Below are positions 22,820 to 34,800 of a stretch of DNA of 64,000 bases, piece after piece. The notes below the pieces were generated by a model that was given only the letters and a program-made list of their open reading frames with translations, was not told the origin of the DNA and ran no database searches. Position 1 is the first letter of the stretch; each line of letters starts with the position of its first letter. A program made the translations under genes and the position numbers. This stretch comes from Diospyros lotus (taxonomy: Eukaryota > Streptophyta > Magnoliopsida > Ericales > Ebenaceae), in assembly GCF_014633365.1 (NCBI RefSeq), contig NC_068343.1, forward strand, positions 31,589,307-31,653,306. The letters run 5' to 3'.

Positions 22820-25800
22820 GTTCGTATTCCCCGCGAGTGTTCTTCTATTCTCCTACTCTATGGTCCGTCAAAATTTTCCCTATTCACAATTGCTTTTCTC
22901 TTGGAATCGCAATTAGATTCCGTTGCAAATTTATGAGTTTTCCTTCTAACTATTTATAGTTTTTTCCACATGTTTTATATATCAACCGTATATATAGACG
23001 TTTCTCGGGTCGTTCAATTTGAAAATTCCTTTTAATTGATGAAATCCATTATCTGCTTCGACCTAAACTATACTTGTATTTTTATTACTGTAGTAGCAAT
23101 ATGACCCATCTGGGAGATAGTTTGAATAGGAGATACCTAGCTTGTAAAATTGGTGCATATCAACTTGTTAGTTTACTAATCTAACAACCTGCTGTTTTTA
23201 TTGAAGCATAGTTTAATATATTTTTGCGTTATTGATCGTTTCCCTTGCCACTTTCTTGACTCAAAAAGTACATTTTCTTAAATTTAGGAAGATATATTTG
23301 AGTAACTCACAAGCAGTTGGTCTATATTCTATATTTTGATAGTAAGTATTGCAATTAAAAGTATATGTTTAACCATAAACTCAGATCATCTTGTAACATA
23401 ACGATCCTTAGATAACTTCATTGTCCTAACTTAAGAAATAGTAATGGAAAAAGTCGCTTGTATGGTCTGGTGTGCAAATTCTTTACAATTGGTTATTCAA
23501 TTTTTTGATTGCCCCCCTGTATATGACAAACACTTATTATCATACTTCCAAATATATAATGACATATTTTGCACGTGGACCTACTGTGAGAGTGAACTTT
23601 ATCAGATCTTCATCTAAAAGGTAATGGTTTCTATATGTCTTCTCTCTTCTAATTTGGTCTGGAAATAGTGGGGCAATTAGCCCTCTTAGGCAGTTTTGTC
23701 TTAATGATATTAGGTACACACGTAAAAAGGAGTTGAATAACTGAGGTAAGTTAAGAAGATTGGGAAGTAAGGTTACTTACAATCTGGAAAATCTAGCTTT
23801 CAGAAACATTTCTTGCCAATGCTCATTCCCTCCTTTGATTAAAGCTTTTATGTTCCTTTTGACATTGTCATTTACCAGGTTAAGTTATTGAAATTTTGGA
23901 TTATTGACCCTTTAAGAAGCAATGTGTTAAGCTAAGGTGCTGTGTGCATGTGGATTAGTCGTATTCTTTTAGGATATGATGATTTTAGAACAATATTGAA
24001 GGAAGATCTATGTTCTCTCTGCATACTATAACTGGACAAACGCACGTGCACTTGCATTTTTTCATTATGCAAATGTTACTGGGTGGTATGTAGAAAAAAA
24101 ATTGAGTGCTAGCTGAATATTGGTGACATGGCAACTTGTGCTAATATATATAGAGAAAATCATACTGTTGTGCTGGAAGAAAATTTTGACTGGAGCATAA
24201 TTTGAAATTAATCTCTCTGCTGGGATTGCTGCGGGTTACTCCTTATTCTGATTTACCTCTCTGGCCTCTTCCTCATCGTGCTTCCCCAAATTTTAAACTG
24301 CTACGTTACCTTTGTTCAGGACATGTGGGTTTATCTTTCTGAACATGAAAGGTTCAATGACTTTGGTAATGAAAAAGCACTTATTTGGCATGAGACAAAT
24401 ATACCTTATGCTGTTTGGGGACCGGAAAGTACCAGGTCTCTGTCTGCCAACTATTATCCATCTGAGGTACCATGTTTTTGCAGTAATACTTCTCATGTGT
24501 TATACTTAAGTTCTTAGCAGTTAGGATTTGGCATTCACACTTGCACACACATGGGATTCTTTAATATATCTGGATAATTTGGTTGTGTGTGTGTGTGTGT
24601 GTGTTTTTTTTTTTTCTGATGCTGACATCAAGTTCTTTTTGGTCTTCTGCTCTCAGGCGGTGAAGCACAATGGCAGTCTTTATGCTCATGTGTTCTTTAC
24701 CCGTTCTGGTTACCCACCTGACCCCAGTGATCCTGAGTACCAGCCGTTGGCTGCTTTTGGAAGGACTCACCGTAAGATTGTTTCTCTTGTTAATTTCCTG
24801 TCAAACTTTTCAATGGTTGTTGATGCACAAAACATCTAATTTTAAGATATTCTCTTTCCCTTGATCTCAGCTGTTGTGACATTCCTGCCCAAGTCAAGAA
24901 CTGATAAACGGAGAAGTTTGTTGGGAGATTCCAAAGGCTCCGGTCAGGACGCAACAATATCTGAGGTTTGTCCTTGTATAAACTGCTCTGTAACCTATTG
25001 AAAATCTCCCTTGTGGGTATCAATCTTCATATGCTTAACATTCAGTCTTAGATGAATATCTTTGATGTTTCACTGTGAAATGTCAGTTTCTGTCAGTTTT
25101 TATACTTGAATTTGGTGAAGCAGTCAACTATTTGTTTGTTTGCAATTGGTATAACTTGATGTTTTCAACTCACCAAAGAGGAGCCTTCCCAAGTTATCTG
25201 AGGGTATGAGGTGATTCTTTCTGCATCTTATTTTGTATCAAATTGGGCAATTGAGGGGTTGGATTCCATTTATTGTACCACTAAGTTGTTAATCATGCTG
25301 GTAAGCAGTTTAAACTTGGATCAATTTATTCTGATGTATAGTTGCATGGTTAAGGTCCTGGTTTTTGACGTACTAAAAAACTCATCCTTGCCTTTTTTAT
25401 GGATTTAATTTTCTCAAAAAAGCTTCTAATATGGTAGCCGAGAATTTCTTGACCTATATTTTCTCTTAATGGATCATGTCGGTATTTGGATTTGTCTCTT
25501 GCAGTAACTTTGCTACATGCATATACATGTATCGAAAGGATAATATAAATGATATTTGTTAAAAAGCAGATGCCTTTACCATTGGTCCATATGTGGGGGC
25601 CTGGCAGAACTGGATTGATCATTGTTGGATTAAAATAACTGAGACTTGAACAAGCAATTTCACTCTCGACAACTATACATTGGCAACTGTCTGGAAATTA
25701 TATGTGAATACATATTTTCCATGTGGAAGAAAGTATTTCATCGAATAGTTGATGGTATCATCACATGATATCTCTCAACCATATTGGTCAAGCTGTTGAA

Positions 25801-28800
25801 AATATTTTATTGACTATCTACTTGCTTGTGTTGTGTTGCTTCACATTATCCTTGTTTACTAAGTTGCCTCTTTTATATTACATCACAGTAAATTAGTAAA
25901 AGTGGGTATTTGTATCACTTTGAGATAACAAATGCCTATACGTGGTTTCCAAATGGTACTTAGGTTGCTCCATGAGCTCTCCCTTTGTGGATTGAGCATA
26001 TCTCCATGACTATCTGCATTATAAGCTTATTTACTTTATAGGATTTTGGTTTTCTTATTTACTTCCTAACAGTTTAATTTTTTTGTATTTTTTAATCAAT
26101 TAAAAAATACTTTGAGCGTGAGTCATAGTGTTTTTGGAACTTTTTGATAACGTTTTTGTGCTAGCAATTGAAAAGAAAACATCTTGAAGTTTGGACCTTT
26201 TTGCTTAGTTATGTTTTCTTCCTTGTCTTTGTGATGACCTTGTTGTTAACTTCTTTGCAAGAAAGGGTAGTACATATTGATCCTTTTCCTTTTTTTTTTT
26301 TTTTTTGGTTTCCATTATCATTTGGAGTTTCTAGTATAAAAAAAATGTAAAAGAAAAGAAAATTGTGAGAGAGAATAAAAAAATTATGCTAGGACCTAAT
26401 ATGCATGAGAATAGTATTTCCTTTGAAAGCCATTGGGAAAGGGAACATGGATATTAGTTGCACTATCATAGTAGTATTGCAATAAATTTCATTGTAAGGA
26501 TTAAGTTGAATTTCTATGGAAATATATTTGAAATTGAGTGTTCCTAAAACTTGTAGGTAAGTATAGTTCCCATGGAAATAAGTTTAGATACCAAAGAGTT
26601 TGAAAGAAAATTGGGGTTCTGTATGGACCTTACTGGGGTGATCTCACTCTTAGCTAAACTAATGCGTTTAGAAAGCATAATATATAATGCTGGGCCCTAT
26701 TCCTAACGGTTTAAAATTTTTAGCTCTTGTGGTAAGTTAATTGGTATTAGAGGTCTTATTTCAAGAGTTGTTGGGTGTCACAGCCCTAGGGTTTGGCTAG
26801 GGTTGTGATAGGAATTTAGAGGGATTTAGGAAAGAGAAAGCAGAAAGGGAGGGAGATATAGAATTGAAACAGAGAGAAATGGGGTGGAAAGAGAAGAAGA
26901 ACCGAGAGAGAGAATTAAGAGAGAATAGAGTTTGAAATTCATTCTTCAATTCAAGCATGCGAACAAACCCCTAACAACAGCCTTATATAGCCATCTTTGT
27001 CTTCTAACAGCCTAACCACTTGCTGAAAATATATCCTCACAGTTATTATAAACCTATTACAAGATTACCCCCTTTATTATATTCTTATTACAGCATTGAC
27101 CTTCCTATACTCCTAGGTACATGACAATTCCCCCGCCTTAAAGTTTCTTGTCCCCAGGAAACTTATTATCGTTGAGCCACTTCTCTATCTTCATCCAACT
27201 CCCACCTTCATTTTCTGTTCAATCTCTTTTTCCCTCTTTCTCCTTCTAGGCTTCTTCTTCTTTGTTCTTAGGTTTCCAAGAATCGTCATCGACATAACTT
27301 GGACCAGCACTTCAATAGGGGCAACCAGATTGACCTCAATGACTTCAGATTCAGTCTGAGTACTTGATGGAATAGTAGACCGAAGCTTAGAGTCCTCAAC
27401 ATTGTTGTTTATGTTTCTTATGAATAGAGTTCGAGATGGTTGTTCCCCATGAGGATGTTTCCCATAAATCAAACTAATAGATCCTCCAGAATGACAATAA
27501 GGGTATCCTTCAAAAACTTTAGTATCTCCTAGTCCTGAAGGGAAGCTATTTTTCCCCAAGTCCAATTCTCCAACACTGCCAAAAAAATCTAAATCTTTAG
27601 TATCATCTCCAGCCTTAGATTGGGGCACATAGTCAACCCCATCAGTCACCCCCGACAGTACGTCATTGCCATTAGGGAAAGTTTTTCCAATAGTTTGTGC
27701 CTCAATTCCCTCAAGGGATTCAAAAGGTTCCTCTTCCTCATAGTGAGACGTAGCAGCACCAATAGGATGGCTACCTGGATCAGAAAGTTTAAAAAACTTC
27801 ACCATCTGGGATTCCACTGACCTCGGTTTCCCTAGGGCCGATGAAGCAACTGAATTTCTGTCTTTTGTTCCTATTCTTCCATCCATTTTCACACCAAGCT
27901 TCTGACAAGATAAGGAAGGAGGTTCAACAGAGTCATGATAACCAAGCTTTGATGTCTCAATGCTATAATTCCTATCATTGTATTGAGGTTCCCCAACAAT
28001 TAAACCATCTGCCCCTGTGGGTAATTCTGCCACATCTTCGTCTCGTTCATTGGAATTTTTCTGAAGCTCACTCTCAACATTTTCCTCCTCCACATCAGCA
28101 ATATCTTCTTCTTTTAGCTTTCTGGGATTCACTCCTACTGAATGGTTGTCAGAATCCATCCTTTTTTTGTTAGAATTTTCAGAATGATCATCTGCAACAT
28201 TCCTTCTCGGTTTGTCGAAGAATTCTGTTGGAAACTTGTACTTATACTCCTTTGCAAACTCTTGAAGCTCTTCTCGTATTACACAACCAATTTCCTCACA
28301 CATTTTGCTAACCCAAGGGTCTAATGTCCGTTTCTGTGCCTCATGATTCAGCCCAAACTCTTCACTTTTTCTGTTGTATCCCACTGAAAATGCAGCATCC
28401 TTCTGCTGCAGAGGAGACTTCAATTGTTTCATACGCAAGCTATCCGTCATGGCATAAATCTCAAGAGCAGGACAAGTCAAAGGCCAAGGCATAGGAGCTT
28501 GATACATCCTTAATTCAACTCTTCCGTGAACTAATCGGGTTCTTAGTTAGAATCATCTCAAACGCAATTCACTGCCCGTGGAATTCTTGTCTCTGATTTG
28601 CTGGTATGCGTTGTCGGACTTCTAATTGGAATCTCCTAAATTACCACTCGATCAGTTTCGATAATGACTGAGGTTGTCTTCCTAAATTGCTACTGCAACA
28701 GCTCGGAAAGTAGCAGCGAATCAAACTGCTGCCCCGCCTTCACAGTCGAACCTTCTATCTTTCCTCAGCAAAGAGATCGACGGCTAAGAATGTTCAACGG

Positions 28801-31800
28801 AACTCATCGAAAGCCACTCCTCCTACTTCTCCTTTAGATCCGAGCCGACCTCTCCTCCTTGTGCGTCGGAATCAATTTCGCAATTCACCACAGCAAAATC
28901 AAGATTCCGCCAGGCTCTATAAGTTTCACCTACCTCACTCCTCCTTCAGTGATCACCTCGACTGCTTCTTCGAAATTCTCCTGCGAACAACTTCAAGGTT
29001 GGGATGGCCTTCTTCATCTGGAAATTTTGATCAATTGGACTTCCCTATGAGTCGTCTTTATCAAGCCTGTCTCCCAAAACCAGGGTCGCCTTCACTGCCT
29101 CCACAATATGGATCGTAATCACACCACTGGAATTGCTGACCGTGAGGTGATTGGGAATGACGAATGAGTAGAGGAGGACGATCGCTGGAGATTTGTTCAG
29201 ATTTGTCTCTAAATTCCGCCTTGTATCTCACAGCTGAGAGTCATTTATAGCTCAACTTCCTAAATTCGCTCCTTGTCTAAAATTGATTCTGGGATGGCGA
29301 ATTGCAAGCACTATTCCGCTTCAAGCCGAACTTGCTTTGCTCTACTTCGCCTTTCAAGAATCGAATCTAGAGGTGCTCGACTCGCTCCACCTTCAATTTT
29401 CCAAGTTCAATTCCAGTTACTGGTTCAACTATGTACCTCTATTAACTGGATCGATGACAAATATTAGCTCCTCATTCGATCAACGCTGATTTGGCTCGCC
29501 GAAAATCGCTTGAGGTTCTGCTTCGCTCGCGTCTTCCTTCTCGTTATCTACTCACGATCAAAGTGAATTCAAGATTGCCAATGGAGTTCCCACCCAATCA
29601 CTGACCACTGGTTGGAGTTCACCTGGATTCTTGAACCGATCTTGATTCTCTTCGGATGCTTGCACTCGCCAATCACATCGTAATCAGTGGAACTTGTTGG
29701 AATCCTTGTGTTTGCTGGAATCACTCGAAGGCTTTGCCCTATTTATTCCACCGAGAGTCGTCGAAATTAACTACTACCAATTGCAGGAATTTAGCCAAGG
29801 AACATTGCTCTGATACCAATTGTCATAGCCCTAGAGTTTGGCTAGGGTTGTGATAGGAATTTAGAGGGATTTAGGAAAGAGAAAGCAAAAAGGGCAGGAG
29901 ATATAGAACTGAAATAGAGAGAAATGGGGAGGAAAGAGAAGAAGAACCGAGAGAGAGAATTAAGAGAGAATAGAGTTTGAAATTCATTCTTCAATTCAAG
30001 CATGCGAACAAACCCCTAACAACAGCCTTATATAGCCATCTTTGTCTTTTAACAGCCTAACCACTTGCTGAAAATATATCCTCACAGTTATTATAAACCT
30101 ATTACAAGATTATCCCCTTTATTATATTCCTATTATAGCATTGACCCTCCTATACTCCTAGGTACATGACATTGGGTTCAAGTCTTGTTATTTATATGTT
30201 TGTTTTCCATTATTTATACTTGTTCTGTACGCTTGTTTTGCATTTTAATGTGCCTTATTTAAGTTTGTCCATGGGCAACTATGTTACTGCATATCAAGGG
30301 GAGTTGTTACAAATGTGGTATGTGTTGTTGAATTCTTTTCCTCTCGATGTTATTACATGTTAAGTGGAGTGTTGCAAACCTTGGTTGAAATTGTCAACAC
30401 ACCTTTTTTAACATCTCAAGCTTTTAGGAGTGGGGACTGAACAACAGGCAACTTAGAGGGAGCTTCAAAAGAAAGTATGTAACAACAAAATATCAGGATT
30501 TAGCATTCCATTTTAGGGGTTGACTACATGAATTCTAGTTCGTCAAACATTTATACCTATGGTCTTATCTTCTCTCAAGCCCTTACAACTTAAAGATACT
30601 GTCATGACCTGGAAAATGTGGGTCCTTAACTAGTGCCTGATCCTGATGTGGGAGTGGGTCCCAATAGTGGAAATAACCAGCCTGCTAAGTTAACTGAGTG
30701 TATAAAACATGGGAATATACATGTGTCATGTACAATACATGTAAACAAGCTATGTTGCTTGAATATGCATGACTTGGCTTAACTCTATAAGGAGTAAATT
30801 GACCTGCTTTGAGAAAATAAATCTAAATCATACATGAATTAAGAGAACAAAAAATATATACATATCATGATATATGGGGAGTCTTCTCACCATAATTGAA
30901 AGTATTAGAATATATTCACATGAGTCAAAAAATATATTCTCAAGACAGAAATATTGTAACTACTTGTCACGAGATGCGCCCTTAGTTATAGAAACTTTGA
31001 TTTCTATTGCTGTAACTTTTGCTTTTTCTTTTACTGCTATAATTTTTGTTATTTCTTTTACTGCTATAATTTTGTTGAATGAGTTTGTTAGCCTAGAGGG
31101 TATCCATGTGTAAGGGCTAGAATAGGACAAATGCGGTTGTTACAACTATAAGGGGGATAGGATTTGCTGTGGCAGCGTCCCTTGTCAGGATGTATATACT
31201 CCCCAAGGCTCTCTCAGAAGAGATCATCGAATATCAAAGAAACAATTCTAGATTCTTCCTCAACCTTCTCTCATCTCTCCCCAACTCTCTCTCTTCTCTC
31301 TTTCTTTCTTCTCTCTGTTCTACTTTGTTTCTCCCGTGTTGTATCCTTTTAATTTGTTGGGAGGCCGAGCTGATGGAAGGCCGAGCTGCTGAGCTGATGA
31401 GGCCGAGCTACCGAGCTGATGGAAGGCTGAGCTGCCGAGCTAATGAGGCTGAACTGCCGAGCTAATGAGGCTGAACTGCCGAGCTAATGAAAGGCCAAGC
31501 TGACGAGGCCAAGCTTCTGAGCTGATGGAAGGCCGATCTGGTGAGCTAATGGAAGGCCGATCTACGAGCTGATGGAGGTCGAGCTAATGGTCGAGTGGCC
31601 GAGCTACTAAGCTCGTTATTAGTTAATTTATCCTCTATGATTTATCTTGATTTATATTACTGTTATATCTTATCTTGCTTTTATTAGATTTGTTTGTATT
31701 TAAGGTTGTTGTAATCTAGTCCTACAAAGTAGGAATCTAATCTCTAAAATTTAGGAGAATTCTTAGGATCCATTGTGTATATATTTGTGGTATTCTCAAG

Positions 31801-34800
31801 GGAATAATTGACAGAGTATTATTCTTCCCAAAAGAAGATTTCTTCATGGTATCAGAGCTTGCTCTTCGATCCTAAAACAACCTCTATTATATTTTTCCGT
31901 CCACACTTCATCAATCTACACCCTGTTTCATCAATGGCTGATACTCAACCTAATCCCACTTTAATCGAGGCTTCTGCCACAAGTTCTCCGATCAATCCTT
32001 CTCTTTCCAGCAACTCAATTGATCATTTTCCTATACAGATTCCTTACCATAAGTTGAATGGGAGTAACTTTAGGGAATGGTTTCAGTCAGTTATGCTGGT
32101 TATCAAGGGAAAAAGCAAGGCTGGTTACTTAATAGGCTCTATTCCTTCTCCACCGAGCACAACAACCACATATGGTACTTGGGAAGCCGAGAATTCCACC
32201 ATAATGGCCTGGCTGATCAATTCGATGGAGCCTAGAATAGGAAGAACTTACCTATTCTATACAACCACAAAGGAGATATGGGATTCAGTCCAAGATATGT
32301 ACTTAGATTTGGAGAACTCATCTCAATGCTTTGAGATTAGATCTGCCAGTAGGACCACATGACAAGGTAATCTAAATGTTATGGATTACTTTAATGTTTT
32401 GGTTGAACTTTGGCATGAGATGGATCTGTTTTACACCATTAATTGGAAATGTTCTGCAGATAGTACAAAATATAGTAAGATGATTGAGAATGATCAGGTG
32501 TTTGATTTCCTACATGGTCTTACCCATGATTTGGATGAAGTAAGAGACAGAATCTTGAGTACAAAACCTCTGCCTTCACTTCGAGAAGTTTTTGCTGAGG
32601 TTCGAAGGGAGGAAAACCGAAGAAAGGTAATGCTAAATCAGCAAGGTGAGTCCCCTTTAACTCACCAAAATTCTGCTTTAGCAAGTTTTAAACAAGAAGA
32701 GAGTCAACCAAGGAATCTAGGATGGGAGAAGCAGTGGTGTGACCATTGTCAAAGGCCATATCATACCAAAGAAACATGTTGGAAAATTCATGGGAAACCA
32801 GCTAACTGGAAGCCAAGAGGAAAAAAGGAGAGTGAAAGGATTGCTTACATAGCTGATGCACCAAAGGAAGCACGAAGCAGTACTAGCCTTAATCTATTAG
32901 AGGAGCAAATCCAAACCTTGTATAAGTTGCTGAATCAAGGTATATCCTCTCCAAGTCCTCCCATGGCAGCTATTGCTTTACAAGGTAATCCCCATTACTC
33001 TCCAAGTTCCAGCAAACTCTCTAAGAATACATGGATAGTAGATATGGGTGCTTCCGACCATATAGCATATTCAGCTAGTTCAATGACAGAATACATCCTG
33101 TGTGACAACTCTAAACATTTCAATGGCTGATGGCACCACCTCTTCAGCCAAAGGACATGGAATAGTTTGTATTTCTGGTTTAAAACTTAAATCAGTTCTA
33201 CATGTTCCTGGTTTAAGATGCAATTTACTGTCAGTCCATAAGATTACTTAAGATATCAATTGCTGTGTGACCTTCTTTCCTTCATATTGCTTATTTTAGG
33301 ACCAAGTATCAGGGAGGACGATTGGCAATGCTAAAACTAAGGATGGGCTTTATTATTTGACAGAGGATAGGATTTTTTCTTCTACAAATAAGGTTGTTTT
33401 GACAGCTACAACCAATGCCAATATTTTGTTATGGCATAATCATTTAGGTCACCCAAGTTTTCCTTATCTTAAATTCTTGTATTCACATTTTTTCATCAAT
33501 AAAAATCAAACTTTCTCATGTGAACAGTGTACCATTGCCAAACAGTCTCGTTCTTCTCATCCAATTCAATCTTATAAGCCATCTAAACCATTCCATTTAA
33601 TTCATAGTGATATTTGGGGACCATTTAAAACCCCTAATATTTCTGGTTCTAAGTGGTTTATAACCTTTATTGATGATCATTTTAGGGCATGTTGGGTGTA
33701 CCTTATGAGGGAAAAATCTGAAGCCTGCAACATTTTTAAGAAATTTCACAAACTTATCTTAAATATGTTTCAAACTTCCATCCAAATTCTTTGTACTGAT
33801 AATGGTCGAGAATATTTCTTTTATGACCTTATCAATTATTTCTCCGAACATGGCATTTTACATCAAAGCTCTTGTCCATACACACCACAGCAAAATGGTG
33901 TAGTGGAAAGAAAAAACCGCCATCTTCCAGAAATGGCTCGCGCTATGATGTTCACCACCCATGTTCCACATTTCTATCGGGGGGAAGGAGTCCTTACAGC
34001 TGCATATTTGATCAATAGACTTCCCTCAAAGCCCCTAAATTTTCAGACCCCTCTTGCTGTCCTTTGTTCTCTCTACCCAACTGTTAGCCATTTACATTCT
34101 CTTCCTCCAAAAATTTTTGGCTGCCCGGTGTATGTTCACAATAATCAGCTTAACCATACAAAGTTAGACCCCAAGGCCCTTAAATGTATCTTTATTAGGT
34201 ACTCTCCCTCCCAAAAAGGTTATAAATGCTATAACCCTCTCAAAAGACAAGTCTTGGTCTCCATCGATGTCACATTCTATGAAGACCAATCATTTTACCC
34301 CTCACTAGTTTCAGTTGCTATATCTCCATCCTTCCTTGATCCTAATCCTATTTCCTTTCCTTTCCTTTCCTTGATGCTCCTCTTCCCTTATACTCTCAAG
34401 GGGGACAATTTCTGGCCTCTCCGCATGTTAGGCCTTCAAGTTCCGATAGCATAAGGGCAGATCCTTCAAGCTCTTCTCCTATTTCTCCTATTCCATCTTC
34501 TCCGCCATCCTCTCAGCCAGAAACTACAGCTGAACCTCATGTTCCAACTCCATATTCAGCTGCTAAAAATCCTTTGCAAGTGTATTCTAGACATTCAAAG
34601 GCCCATCCTGAGGGATAGCAAAACCAATCATCACTTCCAGATGCTGGTCTATCAGAAAACAACATTGATAATGAGTCTACCAGTAGTGATAATTTGGATT
34701 GGGCTATGCCTATTGCTCTAAGGAAAGGGGTAAGATCTTATGTCAAGTATCCTATGTCTAATCACTTGACTTATGCTAAGTTATCTCCCCAGTACAAGGG

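Larger units (their letters stand above)
26776..30171 (-). mobile_element. Non-autonomous LTR retrotransposon carrying a captured Mei2-like gene fragment
   Basis: A 3396 bp element with two 351 bp LTRs, a perfect 5 bp target duplication TTGGG (26771-26775 and 30172-30176), a primer binding site complementary to initiator tRNA-Met (TTGGTATCAGAGC on the minus strand, 29807-29819) next to the right LTR, and a purine tract (AAGGCGGGGGAAT, minus strand, 27127-27139) next to the left LTR. Transcription therefore runs on the minus strand. There is no gag, protease, reverse transcriptase or integrase; the only long ORF (27191-28507) is unrelated to them and includes a host gene piece. By eye the LTRs differ at about 12 of 351 sites, so the insertion is fairly recent. 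It must have been moved by proteins of another element. Confidence 0.9.

Noticed and set aside
27620..28324. Plus-strand ORFs within the chimeric retroelement
   Set aside because: They are shadows of the 438-codon minus-strand ORF.
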